Notes: generated from the letters alone by a model not told the origin. A stretch of DNA of 13,888 nt from B1 sp034439755 (GCA_034439755.1 JAWXAZ010000092.1:1-13888); one strand, 5' to 3'; shown: positions 1-7,890, counted from the stretch's first letter. Translations and numbers: made by a program.

Positions 1-297
1 AAATATACCAGATTAACTCAAATTGAAAATTATTATATGATTGAGATTTTAAATGGATTAAAAATAAAAGAGAATTAGGAATGAGAAAAGACTCACAAGG
101 AATTTACCTTGCATTTGCAGAGGCATTTTAATAGTTGATTTCAATATTTATAAAGTTTTTATCATTTTTTGGTTACCACTTGGTAAAATAAAATTTCCCC
201 AATTTAATTTCATAAGACAATTAAAATTGTTAATTAGTAAAATTGGTTTAAACCATAGCGAGTTTTTGTTAATTATTATTGCCTAGAACAAAGTAAA
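1..297. other. Left edge: possible tail of a cut gene, then no gene
   Basis: Frame 1 of the plus strand is open from the window edge to a TAG at 76-78 (about 25 residues, ending in KIKEN). It could be the last codons of a gene that starts outside the window. A second short open stretch in frame 3 ends at the TAA at 129-131 and looks equally protein-like, so a frameshift in a decayed gene is also possible. I do not recognise either. The rest is very AT-rich and holds a perfect 12-bp palindrome TGGTTTAAACCA at 244-255, downstream of the minus-strand operon. That palindrome has no T-run, so I do not call it a terminator. Confidence 0.3.
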
Positions 298-876
298 CTA
301 ATGTACAATACTCACCATTTGTTTGGCACTATACCTAAACCCATTCGTTTTCGATACTTCCAACAAGCAAATAAAAACACCTTCTAACATTTCGCCACTT
401 TTGTTTTTTCCATCCCAAGCCTCTCTAGGGTCTTTGCTTTCAAATATTACAATGCCCCATCGGTTCAAAATTTTGAAATCATAGTCTTTCAAGCCTATCG
501 AATTTATCATGGGCCTAAAATCATCATTCAACCCGTCGCCATTTGGTGTAAAAGAATTGGCCAAATACACAGCATCCAATTCTCTCACCCAAATATAGGC
601 ATAACTCGTATCTGGCAAACAATTGCCATGCAATTGAGCATATACCGAAATGCGCTTAAGTCCCACGCTATTCTCCCATTTGACTAAGATTTTGTGGGTG
701 CCCTGACCAGATACAATCTCACCATCTTCAACGGTCCATATTAAATACAAGCCATTTGCATCCGATACTTCATAAAGTGCTTCACTTTCGCCAAGTATGG
801 CCGTGTCAATTATTTGGGCTGAACCAAAAAATGGCAAGCTGAGGCCCATCATAAAAATTAACCTGAGCCAATACAC
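298..876 (-). CDS. PKD-like protein with gliding-motility-associated C-terminal domain (CHU_C, T9SS type B signal)
   Basis: A 192-residue exported protein. Residues 1-20 form a signal peptide (hydrophobic core, then GSA-Q). Residues about 23-100 resemble a PKD/Ig-like fold, with the usual Y-x-I-W-T-V ... G-x-I-x-S-G-Q-G-T ... V-x-W pattern. Residues 103-192 are the gliding-motility-associated C-terminal domain, with NSFTPNGDGLND at 107-118, NRWG at 138-141 and AWDGK at 153-157. In Bacteroidota this domain directs export by the type IX secretion system and stays at the cell surface (family knowledge). The start is a GTG that shares its G with the TAG stop of the upstream gene (TAGTG), so translation is probably coupled; ATGs at codons 9 and 10 are less likely because they shorten the signal peptide. 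It is the last gene of a four-gene operon and very short for this class, which often carries CHU_C on large adhesins. Confidence 0.88.
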   Translation of the reverse strand: MYWLRLIFMMGLSLPFFGSAQIIDTAILGESEALYEVSDANGLYLIWTVEDGEIVSGQGTHKILVKWENSVGLKRISVYAQLHGNCLPDTSYAYIWVRELDAVYLANSFTPNGDGLNDDFRPMINSIGLKDYDFKILNRWGIVIFESKDPREAWDGKNKSGEMLEGVFICLLEVSKTNGFRYSAKQMVSIVH

Positions 877-1502
877 TAGTAATGGTTAATTGCTCCCGGA
901 CTAGGTTTTGGAAACACCGTTACACTGGCGGTGCCGGTAATATTTGCCATACAAGATCCTAATCCACTGGCACTGCTTATGGTATATGGCTTAATTCCCG
1001 CAGTGGTATAAACCAGACTCGTAATGGCATAAGTATTGGTCAAAATATTAGTTAAGGCAACCGGCGTTATTCCATCGGTATAGGTACAAGAAAAGGGAGG
1101 TGTGCCTGTAAAAACCAAAGATAGTTTGCCAGAGGATAAATTGTTGTTACAAATAGAATCGGTTCCGCTAATGGTAACACTTACATTTGGCAAAATTAGA
1201 ATGGCCAATTTAACTGTATCGCTATAACAACCTGTAGCGCCCACTTCCACCAATTGCAAAGTATCGGTACCAGCAGTGGTGCCAAAATTAATCACAATGC
1301 TGTCACTTCGCCCGGCAACAGTGCTTATGCTGCCATAAGTGCTGCCGTTTCTCAACAACCAAGAATAGCTTGAGCCAGCCGTGGGGTTTACATCATAAAT
1401 CTTATTGTTCGATCCTGCACAAACAGTATCTGTTTGGCCTTGAACATGATTGGCAACGGTAATCATTAGCAACAGTGCTAAAATTCTACATAAATTTTTC
1501 AT
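876..1502 (-). CDS. Exported two-domain PKD/Ig-like protein, function unknown
   Basis: A 208-residue protein with a signal peptide at 1-22 (KNLCR, hydrophobic stretch, then VQG-Q). The mature part has a PKD-like domain at about 24-107, with a V-C-A-G start, a Y-S-W-L core and a G-C-Y-S-D end. A second Ig-like domain follows at about 108-195, with C at the D-S-I-C-N and G-S-C-M positions. A 15-residue tail VTVFPKPSPGAINHY closes the protein. There is no CHU_C or other recognised type IX sorting domain, although the last gene of the operon has one. It sits 11 bases after the upstream gene and overlaps the downstream GTG by one base. Its tail is very similar to that of the 1514-2263 product. I infer an outer-membrane or extracellular structural role; no enzymatic motif is visible. 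Confidence 0.75.
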   Translation of the reverse strand: MKNLCRILALLLMITVANHVQGQTDTVCAGSNNKIYDVNPTAGSSYSWLLRNGSTYGSISTVAGRSDSIVINFGTTAGTDTLQLVEVGATGCYSDTVKLAILILPNVSVTISGTDSICNNNLSSGKLSLVFTGTPPFSCTYTDGITPVALTNILTNTYAITSLVYTTAGIKPYTISSASGLGSCMANITGTASVTVFPKPSPGAINHY

Positions 1503-1513
1503 AGGTTTTGTTT

Positions 1514-2263
1514 TTAATAAGCTTGTATGCTTGGTGGGGTAATAGTAGGATTAATAGTAATGCTATAAGTTTGCGGCAATCCTGTAATGGCCGCGGTAGA
1601 AATATTTCCTGGTGATGGGTTATTGCCTGCACTGCTTTGTTCTGAACCAAATTGTGTTATCACAAAATAATAGCTGGTACCGGCATTCATGCTAGGCCAG
1701 GCTCCCGTGTTTATAGTAACGGTGCCAGAATTGATACCACTTATTATTCCACTGGCAAATAAGCTTCCAGACGCGGAGTCTTTTCTAATTTCGTAGTTCA
1801 AAAGAAAGGTGCCAATGCCAGAAATGGCCCCATAATTGGTGAGGCTTGCATCAAAATTGGCTGGCGCAACACCACTGCATAAAACTTGGCTACTGCTTGG
1901 TAAGGTAATGGTAGGCGCAGGGTAAACTTCTACCAATTTTGTGGTGGTTGATCCAATACAACCACTCACCGTTTCATTCACTTTTACAGAATCAACCACC
2001 ATGGAAACCGAACCATTGGCCCAAGAAAATCGAGAAAAAATTGCCCTGCCTGCAATACTGCTATCTAGCTTGCTGCTGCTGCTTGAACCGGCATTTCCAA
2101 TGCTCCAATTTACACTAGAGCCAGAATTGCTTGCCGCATTGATGCCAAATAATTTGCTGGTGCCAGACCATACTTTTTGATTTTGTGAAATACCACTATG
2201 GCCAATAGCCATTAGGCATAATAGAAGCAATACATAAGGGGTTTTAATTTGTTGGTTTTTCAT
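1514..2263 (-). CDS. Exported serine-rich PKD/Ig-like protein, function unknown
   Basis: A 249-residue protein with a signal peptide at about 1-27 (basic start, LLLLCLMAIG core, GIS-Q). The mature sequence is low in charge and rich in Ser, Gly, Thr and Asn. A PKD-like first domain runs to about residue 115 (S-V-N-W-S-I, G-C-I-G-S, V-E-V-Y-P). A second beta-rich domain holds L-C-S-G-V and Y-Y-F-V-I-T. The last 15 residues, ITINPTITPPSIQAY, line up with the tail of the next gene's product. Architecture and size match that neighbour, so the two look like ancient paralogues. The ATG at 2261-2263 follows the upstream stop by 14 bases. No sorting domain is recognised. The opposite-strand reading frame at 1941-2180 is a shadow. 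Confidence 0.75.
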   Translation of the reverse strand: MKNQQIKTPYVLLLLCLMAIGHSGISQNQKVWSGTSKLFGINAASNSGSSVNWSIGNAGSSSSSKLDSSIAGRAIFSRFSWANGSVSMVVDSVKVNETVSGCIGSTTTKLVEVYPAPTITLPSSSQVLCSGVAPANFDASLTNYGAISGIGTFLLNYEIRKDSASGSLFASGIISGINSGTVTINTGAWPSMNAGTSYYFVITQFGSEQSSAGNNPSPGNISTAAITGLPQTYSITINPTITPPSIQAY

Positions 2264-2277
2264 AAGCTTTGGTTTTG

Positions 2278-3462
2278 TTAATAAGCAATTAGGGTAGATG
2301 AATTTAAAATAAAATTAAAGTTTGCAGCTGTGCTGCTCAAGTTTGCAGTATAGCCATTGCCATTCACGGCATACACATAAATATAATAGCATATTTGTTT
2401 GCTCAATCCTTTCAAATAAAACTGACTGGGCAAGGAATAATCAAAATATACAATTTTGCCACTGCCATGGCTTATGCCACTGCTAGGCAAACTTGCCACA
2501 GAAATTGCCACAAAATCTGCGCTGTCAATATCGTTCGAAACTTGATAACTCGTATACCGTTCCACAGGGTTTATAGAAGGCGAATTTTCATTGGCCACCA
2601 CCATATATCGGGTATCACTATTGGCTGAACCAAATAGCAAGGCGCTCATATTAAGTGAAACACCTTGGCTATCCATATTCAAAATAGCAACCTGTCCCGA
2701 CACATAATTGGATTCGTGAAATTGAATGTTTTTAACAGGCGTAAATACGCCTACACCCGAATTTGTACCTGTCCAATTCCCCGTGTTTCTAAGGCCATTT
2801 CCTACGTTAGAATAAAATGTACTCACCTCCCCAATAATACCGCCAGTATACCAAATACTCTCAAGTCCATTATTAGATGCATAATCAGAATTGGTGCCCG
2901 GTGCTTTAGAATTATTAGAACTGGTACTCCCCAAATTCCACCCACTTGCCATGGCCCAATTTATGCCCGCAACATAACTATTAACCCCAATTGCTGTACA
3001 ACTAGAATTGCCATAAGGTACTCCCGTATAGGCTATAATTTGGTCGCCAGAACCAGATAAATTTAAGCTACTCGCCCTTAAGGTTACAATCCCATCTCGC
3101 GCATCCATTTCGTTTACATATACACTCGAGGTATCGCTTGCAACCCTAATCAAAGTGCCCGCTGGCACATCTCCTAACAAGGTAAATTGCGATAAGCCAA
3201 ACGTGTCTTCGGTCTTTCTAAAAGTGCTGTTAGCACAAATTCCATGGTCGGCAAAATACAAGCTCCTTAAATTTAACCGCTTTAAGGTTATAAACTCAAA
3301 CACGTCGGCATCGGCATCTACATGCGTAAAAAGAATGTCGCCAGAATTAGGTACGGTTTGAGCCAAAGCGCCCAAACTAAATAATAAAATGAACCCCAAG
3401 CACAATGGGCTTCCAATAAATATAATTCGCCTTGGGCAAATATGAAACGGGGTAGTTTTCAT
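2278..3462 (-). CDS. Exported lamin-tail-like protein, first gene of the surface-protein operon
   Basis: A 394-residue protein with a signal peptide (basic PRR, hydrophobic 13-32, ALA-Q cleavage after residue 34). Residues about 38-140 have the pattern seen in many Bacteroidota exported proteins, G-D-I-L-F-T-x-V-D-A-D-x-D-x-F-E-F-I-T-L followed by A-G-T-L-I and G-D-Q-I-I-A-Y-T-G. This resembles the lamin-tail/LTD beta fold, recognised from the motif only. The middle is rich in Asn, Ser and Gly. The last 140 residues resemble a fibronectin-type-III-like beta domain (Y-M-V-V-A-N, then Y-I-Y-V-Y-A-V-N). It ends in LNSSTLIAY, echoing the IxAY/IxHY tails of the next two products. A plausible promoter lies just upstream. 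Function unknown, with a cell-surface or extracellular location inferred. Confidence 0.75.
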   Translation of the reverse strand: MKTTPFHICPRRIIFIGSPLCLGFILLFSLGALAQTVPNSGDILFTHVDADADVFEFITLKRLNLRSLYFADHGICANSTFRKTEDTFGLSQFTLLGDVPAGTLIRVASDTSSVYVNEMDARDGIVTLRASSLNLSGSGDQIIAYTGVPYGNSSCTAIGVNSYVAGINWAMASGWNLGSTSSNNSKAPGTNSDYASNNGLESIWYTGGIIGEVSTFYSNVGNGLRNTGNWTGTNSGVGVFTPVKNIQFHESNYVSGQVAILNMDSQGVSLNMSALLFGSANSDTRYMVVANENSPSINPVERYTSYQVSNDIDSADFVAISVASLPSSGISHGSGKIVYFDYSLPSQFYLKGLSKQICYYIYVYAVNGNGYTANLSSTAANFNFILNSSTLIAY

Positions 3463-3481
3463 CTTGTTTAATTCGGTTCAG

Positions 3482-3513
3482 CAAAGTAAGTATTGCTCTT
3501 TATTATTTGCAAG
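3482..3513 (-). promoter_or_regulatory. Putative Bacteroidota-type promoter of the surface-protein operon
   Basis: Reading the minus strand, a TTG (-33 element) is separated by 20 bases from TTACTTTG, which matches five of six fixed positions of the TAnnTTTG -7 element. The ATG of the lamin-tail-like gene is about 20 bases downstream, giving a short leader typical of the phylum. The match is by eye. Confidence 0.4.
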
Positions 3514-3626
3514 TTTTTAGACCCTATTCAATCCAGTAAACCCGATAAGATTTTTTTCTTCACTTAACAATTCTTTTACAATTTCATAATACTGTCCTTG
3601 CTTCACAAGTTCAAATTTGTATAGGC

Positions 3627-4508
3627 ATGAAATCAACTACAAAAAATAAGCGCGATATAGAGCTACTTGTTATTTCAGATGTTCATCTTGGAACTTATGG
3701 CTGCCAAAGCAAGGCATTGCTAAACTACCTAAATAGCGTAAAACCTAAAACCTTGGTCTTAAATGGCGACATTATAGACATGTGGCAATTTAGCAAAAGA
3801 TACTGGCCCAAATCGCACATGAAGGTGCTACAAAAAATACTAAAATTTGCCAGCAATGGCATTAAAATATATTATATAACTGGCAACCACGACGAATTAC
3901 TAAGGAAGTTCGATGGCTTTCAAATGGGGTCCTTGGAAATATGCAATAAGTTAAAACTGGATTTGAATGGCAAGAAAACCTGGATTTTTCATGGCGATGT
4001 GTTCGATGTTACCATGAAACATTCCAAATGGCTCACTAGGCTTGGTTCGCACGGTTACGATTTGCTTATCCTCATTAATGCTATGGTAAATTGGTTTTCG
4101 GAGAAAATGGGAAAGGGCAAAATATCCCTATCCAAAAATATCAAAAATGGCGTGAAGCAAGCAGTGAAATTCATCAACGACTTCGAGATAATTACAGCCG
4201 ATATTGCCATTGCCAACCAATATGATTATGTATTATGCGGACATATTCACCAACCCGAAATGAAAACAATTACAACCAACAAGGGGAGTGTTGAATATTT
4301 AAACTCGGGCGATTGGATTGAGAACCTAACCGCCTTAGAATTCAATGAGGGCAATTGGACTTTATATAAATACGATGAACAAGAATTTGAAAAAGACGAC
4401 TCCCTAGAAGATAACGAAAGTTTGGTGATGATGAGCAATGATAAGATTTTCGACAAGCTACTAAGCGAGTTCTTGGGTGATGACAATGAAATTAAAATAA
4501 TAAGCTGA
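3627..4508 (+). CDS. LpxH-like metallophosphoesterase (UDP-2,3-diacylglucosamine pyrophosphatase family)
   Basis: A 293-residue calcineurin-like phosphoesterase with a full metal-site set: D18-x-H20 (SDVHLG), G-D48 with IIDMW, G-N87-H88-D89-E, H122-G-D (HGDVFD), and G-H206-I-H208 followed by QPE and L-N-S-G-D-W. The layout matches the LpxH/COG2908 group, whose lipid A member hydrolyses UDP-2,3-diacylglucosamine to lipid X. At 293 residues it is longer than the roughly 240-residue E. coli enzyme; the extra part is an acidic C-terminal extension after about residue 250. No signal peptide, so cytoplasmic or peripheral at the inner membrane. Its TGA overlaps the ATG of the glycosyltransferase gene (TGATG), so the products are probably made in fixed proportion. 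True LpxH activity or a related phosphatase role in envelope glycolipid synthesis are both possible. Confidence 0.85.
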   Translation: MKSTTKNKRDIELLVISDVHLGTYGCQSKALLNYLNSVKPKTLVLNGDIIDMWQFSKRYWPKSHMKVLQKILKFASNGIKIYYITGNHDELLRKFDGFQMGSLEICNKLKLDLNGKKTWIFHGDVFDVTMKHSKWLTRLGSHGYDLLILINAMVNWFSEKMGKGKISLSKNIKNGVKQAVKFINDFEIITADIAIANQYDYVLCGHIHQPEMKTITTNKGSVEYLNSGDWIENLTALEFNEGNWTLYKYDEQEFEKDDSLEDNESLVMMSNDKIFDKLLSEFLGDDNEIKIIS

Positions 4509-5551
4509 TGAAAATTCTTTATGCGGTTCAGGCAACAGGAAATGGCCATATAACAAGGGCTATTGAGCTTATTCCTCATTTCGAAAAATGGGGCGATGTG
4601 GATATTTTAGTTAGCGGCATACAAGCCGATTTGGAATTGCCCTTCAAAGTAAAATATCGGTTTCATGGCTTGTCATTTGTTTTTGGCAAGGAGGGTGGTT
4701 TAGATTTATGGCGATCCTATTGGCGCTTGAAATCGTTTAAACTGTTAAAGGAAATTAAAAAACTACCCATCCAAAAATACGATTTAATCATAAGTGATTT
4801 TGAACCTATTTCTTGTTGGGCTGCTTTAAAAGCAGGGAAGTTTTGTGTAGGCTTAAGCAACCAAGTAGCCACCTTGCATCCTTTAGCTCCCATGCCTCCT
4901 AAAAACGATATCCTTGGAAGAATGGTCTTGGCTCATTATGCCCCCATTTCTGTTGGGTATGGTTTCCATTTTAAGAGCTTGGATCAGCATATATTTACAC
5001 CCATTATTAGAAAAGCAGTGAGGGAAATTAATAACACAGATGAAGGACATTATACGGTGTATTTGCCTTCCTATTCCGACAAGAAAATTATAAAGCACTT
5101 AAAGAAGTTTAGCCACATTACCTGGGAGGTTTTTTGCAAACACAGCAAAAAGAAATATAAAGAAGACAATGTAAGCGTTTACCCAATTAACAGCGAGCGA
5201 TTTTTAAAAAGTATGGCAAGTGCCTCGGGTGTATTGTGCAATGCGGGTTTTGGCGTAACAAGCGAAGCTCTTTTTTTAGGTAAAAAATTACTCGTTGTTC
5301 CCATGAAAAACCAGTTTGAACAACATTGCAATGCGGCCATGCTAAATTCTATGGGTGTTCAATCCATTAAAAAAATAAGCAAAAAGCACTTAGTTAAATT
5401 GGGCGATTGGCTCAACTCTAATGAGATTATTCTGGTAGATTATCCCGATCAATCTGCCCAAATTGTGGAAGAAATTGTTCTGAATCACGCGGGGCAAAAA
5501 GAATTGGTTAAACTTGCCAAGCAAAATTTAAACTTGTACCTACATGTTTAA
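4508..5551 (+). CDS. MurG-like GT-B glycosyltransferase (GT28-type C-terminal domain)
   Basis: A 347-residue protein with the two-domain GT-B plan. The N-terminal domain opens with a beta strand and a glycine/His loop, MKILYAVQATGNGHITRA, as in MurG and the UGT-like enzymes. The C-terminal domain has the nucleotide-sugar loop C244-N-A-G-F-G-V-T-S-E-A-L and then VVPMKNQFEQ (263-272), typical of glycosyltransferase family 28. It is not MurG itself: there is no full MurG motif set and no cell-wall gene neighbours. No transmembrane helix is evident. The gene overlaps the phosphoesterase gene by one base and lies 19 bases before the GH1 gene. The acceptor is unknown; a lipid or cell-envelope acceptor is suggested only by the LpxH-like partner. 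Confidence 0.85.
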   Translation: MKILYAVQATGNGHITRAIELIPHFEKWGDVDILVSGIQADLELPFKVKYRFHGLSFVFGKEGGLDLWRSYWRLKSFKLLKEIKKLPIQKYDLIISDFEPISCWAALKAGKFCVGLSNQVATLHPLAPMPPKNDILGRMVLAHYAPISVGYGFHFKSLDQHIFTPIIRKAVREINNTDEGHYTVYLPSYSDKKIIKHLKKFSHITWEVFCKHSKKKYKEDNVSVYPINSERFLKSMASASGVLCNAGFGVTSEALFLGKKLLVVPMKNQFEQHCNAAMLNSMGVQSIKKISKKHLVKLGDWLNSNEIILVDYPDQSAQIVEEIVLNHAGQKELVKLAKQNLNLYLHV

Positions 5552-5570
5552 ATGCACTTAAAAATATACC

Positions 5571-6926
5571 ATGTCATTTGATAATAGTAAACGATCCGAT
5601 TTTGGACCACACTTTACTTGGGGTGTTTCTTCATCGGCCTTGCAATCGGAAGGGGCTCATAACACAGATGGTAAAGGTCCTACCATTTGGGATGAATTTT
5701 CGGATAAGCAGCAGGTTAAAAATAAAGATACGCATTATCAATCTGGCCTTTTTTACGAACATTATAAAAAGGATATCGACCTCATTAAATCGCTCTATAT
5801 TCCCAATTTTAGGTTCTCTATCTCCTGGTCGCGCATTTTGCCAGAAGGCACAGGTGCCATTAATGAACGCGGCATTCAGTTTTATCACAATATTATTGAT
5901 TATTGTTTGGTTCAGGGCATAGAACCTTGGGTAACCTTGTATCACTGGGATTTGCCCCTCATGCTAGAGAAAAAAGGTGGCTGGACAAACCGCGAAATCT
6001 TAAATTGGTTTCAAGAATATGTGCAAGTTTGCTGCCAGTATTTTGGCCACAAAGTAAAATATTGGATGGTTTTAAACGAACCCTTAGTGTTTACCGGAGC
6101 TGGTTATTTTGCAGGCGTTCACGCCCCATCCAAAAAAGGATTAAAGAACTTTTTACCTGCGGCACACCATGCTGTTTTGGCTCAGGCATTGGGCTTTAAA
6201 ATTATCAAAAAAGAATTTCCAAGTGCTCAGGTGGGAACTACTTTTAGCTGCTCCCATTTAACCGCTCAATCCAATAAAGAAATTCACATTTTGGCAACAA
6301 AAAGGATAGATACTTTGCTCAATAGAATGTTTGTAGAGCCCAGTTTGGGCCTTGGATATCCCATAGCAGATCTGCCAGTTTTGGCAAAAATAAACAAGTA
6401 TATGTTGCCCGGCGATGAAGAGCTTATGAAGGTCGACTTTGATTTTATAGGCTTGCAAGTTTATACGCGCGAGGTAATTAAATACAACTTTTTTACGCCT
6501 TTTTTAAAAGCCAAAATTGTGCCTGCAAGCAAAAGGAAAGTTCACCATACCAAAATGGATTGGGAGGTATTTCCAGATTCAATTTACGAGGTGGTAAAGA
6601 AATTTAGCCAATACCAGAACGTAAAAAAAATCATCATCACAGAAAATGGTGCATCCTTTCACGACGAATTAGTTGGGGGTGCAATTGCCGATCACCAACG
6701 TGTTAATTACCTAAAAAAGCATATCGAAAAATTGGCCCATGCACAAAAAGATTTCCCCAAGTTACAAGGATATTTTGTGTGGTCGCTCACCGATAATTTT
6801 GAATGGGCAGAAGGCTACGAACAAAGGTTTGGCCTCATTTATATCGATTATGAAACCCTTCAACGCACGGTAAAAGACTCGGGTTATTGGTATAGCAATT
6901 TCTTGAACCAACTCAAACAGGAATAA
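5571..6926 (+). CDS. GH1 family beta-glycosidase (beta-glucosidase-like), cytoplasmic
   Basis: A 451-residue glycoside hydrolase family 1 protein of usual length. Visible GH1 features include the N-terminal signature region F15-T-W-G with Q25 and E27-G-A, H125-W in YHWDLP, acid/base E170 in LNEP, nucleophile E358 in ITENG, and W404 with E411-W412 in WSLTDNFEW. These fit a retaining exo-beta-glycosidase. In the signature the usual aromatic/His residue before Q25 is Leu, and the common N-Y-Y near the nucleophile domain is Q-V-Y. These changes could alter subsite specificity. No signal peptide. It is the third gene of the operon with the phosphoesterase and glycosyltransferase, so it may trim a glycoconjugate rather than degrade dietary sugars. 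The last 14 codons and stop are the first copy of an 83-bp tandem repeat. Confidence 0.92.
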   Translation: MSFDNSKRSDFGPHFTWGVSSSALQSEGAHNTDGKGPTIWDEFSDKQQVKNKDTHYQSGLFYEHYKKDIDLIKSLYIPNFRFSISWSRILPEGTGAINERGIQFYHNIIDYCLVQGIEPWVTLYHWDLPLMLEKKGGWTNREILNWFQEYVQVCCQYFGHKVKYWMVLNEPLVFTGAGYFAGVHAPSKKGLKNFLPAAHHAVLAQALGFKIIKKEFPSAQVGTTFSCSHLTAQSNKEIHILATKRIDTLLNRMFVEPSLGLGYPIADLPVLAKINKYMLPGDEELMKVDFDFIGLQVYTREVIKYNFFTPFLKAKIVPASKRKVHHTKMDWEVFPDSIYEVVKKFSQYQNVKKIIITENGASFHDELVGGAIADHQRVNYLKKHIEKLAHAQKDFPKLQGYFVWSLTDNFEWAEGYEQRFGLIYIDYETLQRTVKDSGYWYSNFLNQLKQE

Positions 6927-7125
6927 ATTTTTTCACAAGCACCCTTAACCATTTTCAATACTTTGGTTATTGGTATAGCAATTTCTTGAACCAACTCAAA
7001 CAGGAATAAATTTTTTCACAAGCACCCTTATCCATTTTCAATACTTTGGTTATTGGTATAGCAATTTCTTGAACCAACTCAAACAGGAATAAATTTTTTC
7101 ACAAGCACCCTTATCCATTTTCAAA
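6882..7125. repeat. 83-bp tandem repeat, about 2.9 copies, starting in the GH1 gene
   Basis: Copies begin at 6882, 6965 and 7048 with GGTTATTGGTATAGCAATTT; the third breaks off near 7125. Copy 1 reads CCCTTAACC where copies 2 and 3 read CCCTTATCC; otherwise the copies appear identical. Copy 1 contains the last 14 GH1 codons, the TAA and the following bases; the period is not a multiple of three and the stop is inside the unit, so the protein is unaffected. In copies 2 and 3, TTGGTT/AACCAA and ATTG/CAAT arms could form an interrupted hairpin. There is no obvious intrinsic terminator. The near-identity points to a recent expansion. Confidence 0.95.
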
Positions 7126-7167
7126 TATGATTTTTTGTAATTATCATTGACGAAACACAAAAGCATC

Positions 7168-7875
7168 ATGTCAACAGATTTTATTGTTCCTTTATTAACA
7201 CTTGTTTCCCTCGAAATAATTTTAGGAATCGACAACGTAATTTTCATCTCCATTATATCGGATAAGCTACCCGAAAATCAACGTGCCAAGCTTAGGAAAA
7301 TAGGCATGGGACTAGCTATGCTTATGCGATTGGTGCTGCTAACAGCCATTTCTTATATCATGAAATTGGAACACCCTTTATTCGAAATTGCCGATAAAGT
7401 GATTTCTGGCAAAGACCTCATTCTGATCACTGGAGGTTTATTTCTTATGTATAAAAGTACCAAAGAAATTTATGAAAAAACCGAAAACGACCATGTTGAA
7501 CACGATTTAAAAAAGGCAAAAAAGGCAAGCTTCAGAGATTTACTCCTTCAAATTTTGGTGCTAGACATTGTTTTTTCCATCGATTCAATTATTACCGCGG
7601 TGGGCATGGTCGAAAATATTTACATCATGTATGCAGCCGTTATTATTTCGGTGGGTATTATGATGTGGTCTTCGGGCAGCATTAGCAAGTTTATCCATGA
7701 TCATCCTTCTTTTAAAATCTTGGCGCTTTGCTTCCTCATTGTTATTGGCGTGTCGCTTATGGCAGAAGGTTTTGGCCACAGCATTCCTAAGGGGTATATT
7801 TACTTCTCAATGGCCTTTGCCTTCTTAGTAGATGTTATTCAAATGAAGACCAGCAAGCCTCAAAAGAAAAAATAA
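7168..7875 (+). CDS. TerC family integral membrane protein
   Basis: A 235-residue polytopic membrane protein with about seven hydrophobic segments. It has the paired acidic membrane motifs of the TerC family: LEIILGIDN (E16, D22, N23) in the first helix and LDIVFSIDS (D133, D139) in a later one. A charged cytoplasmic loop rich in Lys and Glu lies near residues 97-123. TerC-family members are linked to tellurite resistance and, in better-studied homologues, to manganese export; the substrate here cannot be told from sequence. The frame extends upstream to a TTG at 7147, but the ATG at 7168 gives the usual short N-terminus before the first helix, so I use it. It stands alone, after the GH1 repeat array and convergent with dihydroorotase. 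Confidence 0.9.
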   Translation: MSTDFIVPLLTLVSLEIILGIDNVIFISIISDKLPENQRAKLRKIGMGLAMLMRLVLLTAISYIMKLEHPLFEIADKVISGKDLILITGGLFLMYKSTKEIYEKTENDHVEHDLKKAKKASFRDLLLQILVLDIVFSIDSIITAVGMVENIYIMYAAVIISVGIMMWSSGSISKFIHDHPSFKILALCFLIVIGVSLMAEGFGHSIPKGYIYFSMAFAFLVDVIQMKTSKPQKKK

Positions 7876-7890
7876 GGTTCGGTCTGAACC
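7876..7890. other. Small inverted repeat directly after terC
   Basis: GGTTC, a five-base loop and GAACC begin immediately after the TAA of the TerC-family gene, in the 99-base gap between two convergent genes. The stem is short and no T-run follows, so its role as a terminator is unproven. Confidence 0.3.

Noticed and set aside
244..255. Palindrome TGGTTTAAACCA as terminator of the surface operon
   Set aside because: It has no loop and no following T-run; a 12-bp AT-rich palindrome could occur by chance.
2395..3361. Plus-strand open frames opposite the lamin-tail-like gene
   Set aside because: They lack family motifs and overlap a long minus-strand gene with a clear signal peptide; they are shadows.
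6882..7125. Repeat copies as a frameshift or duplicated GH1 C-terminus
   Set aside because: The stop codon is inside the first copy and later copies have no start, so they are not translated extensions.
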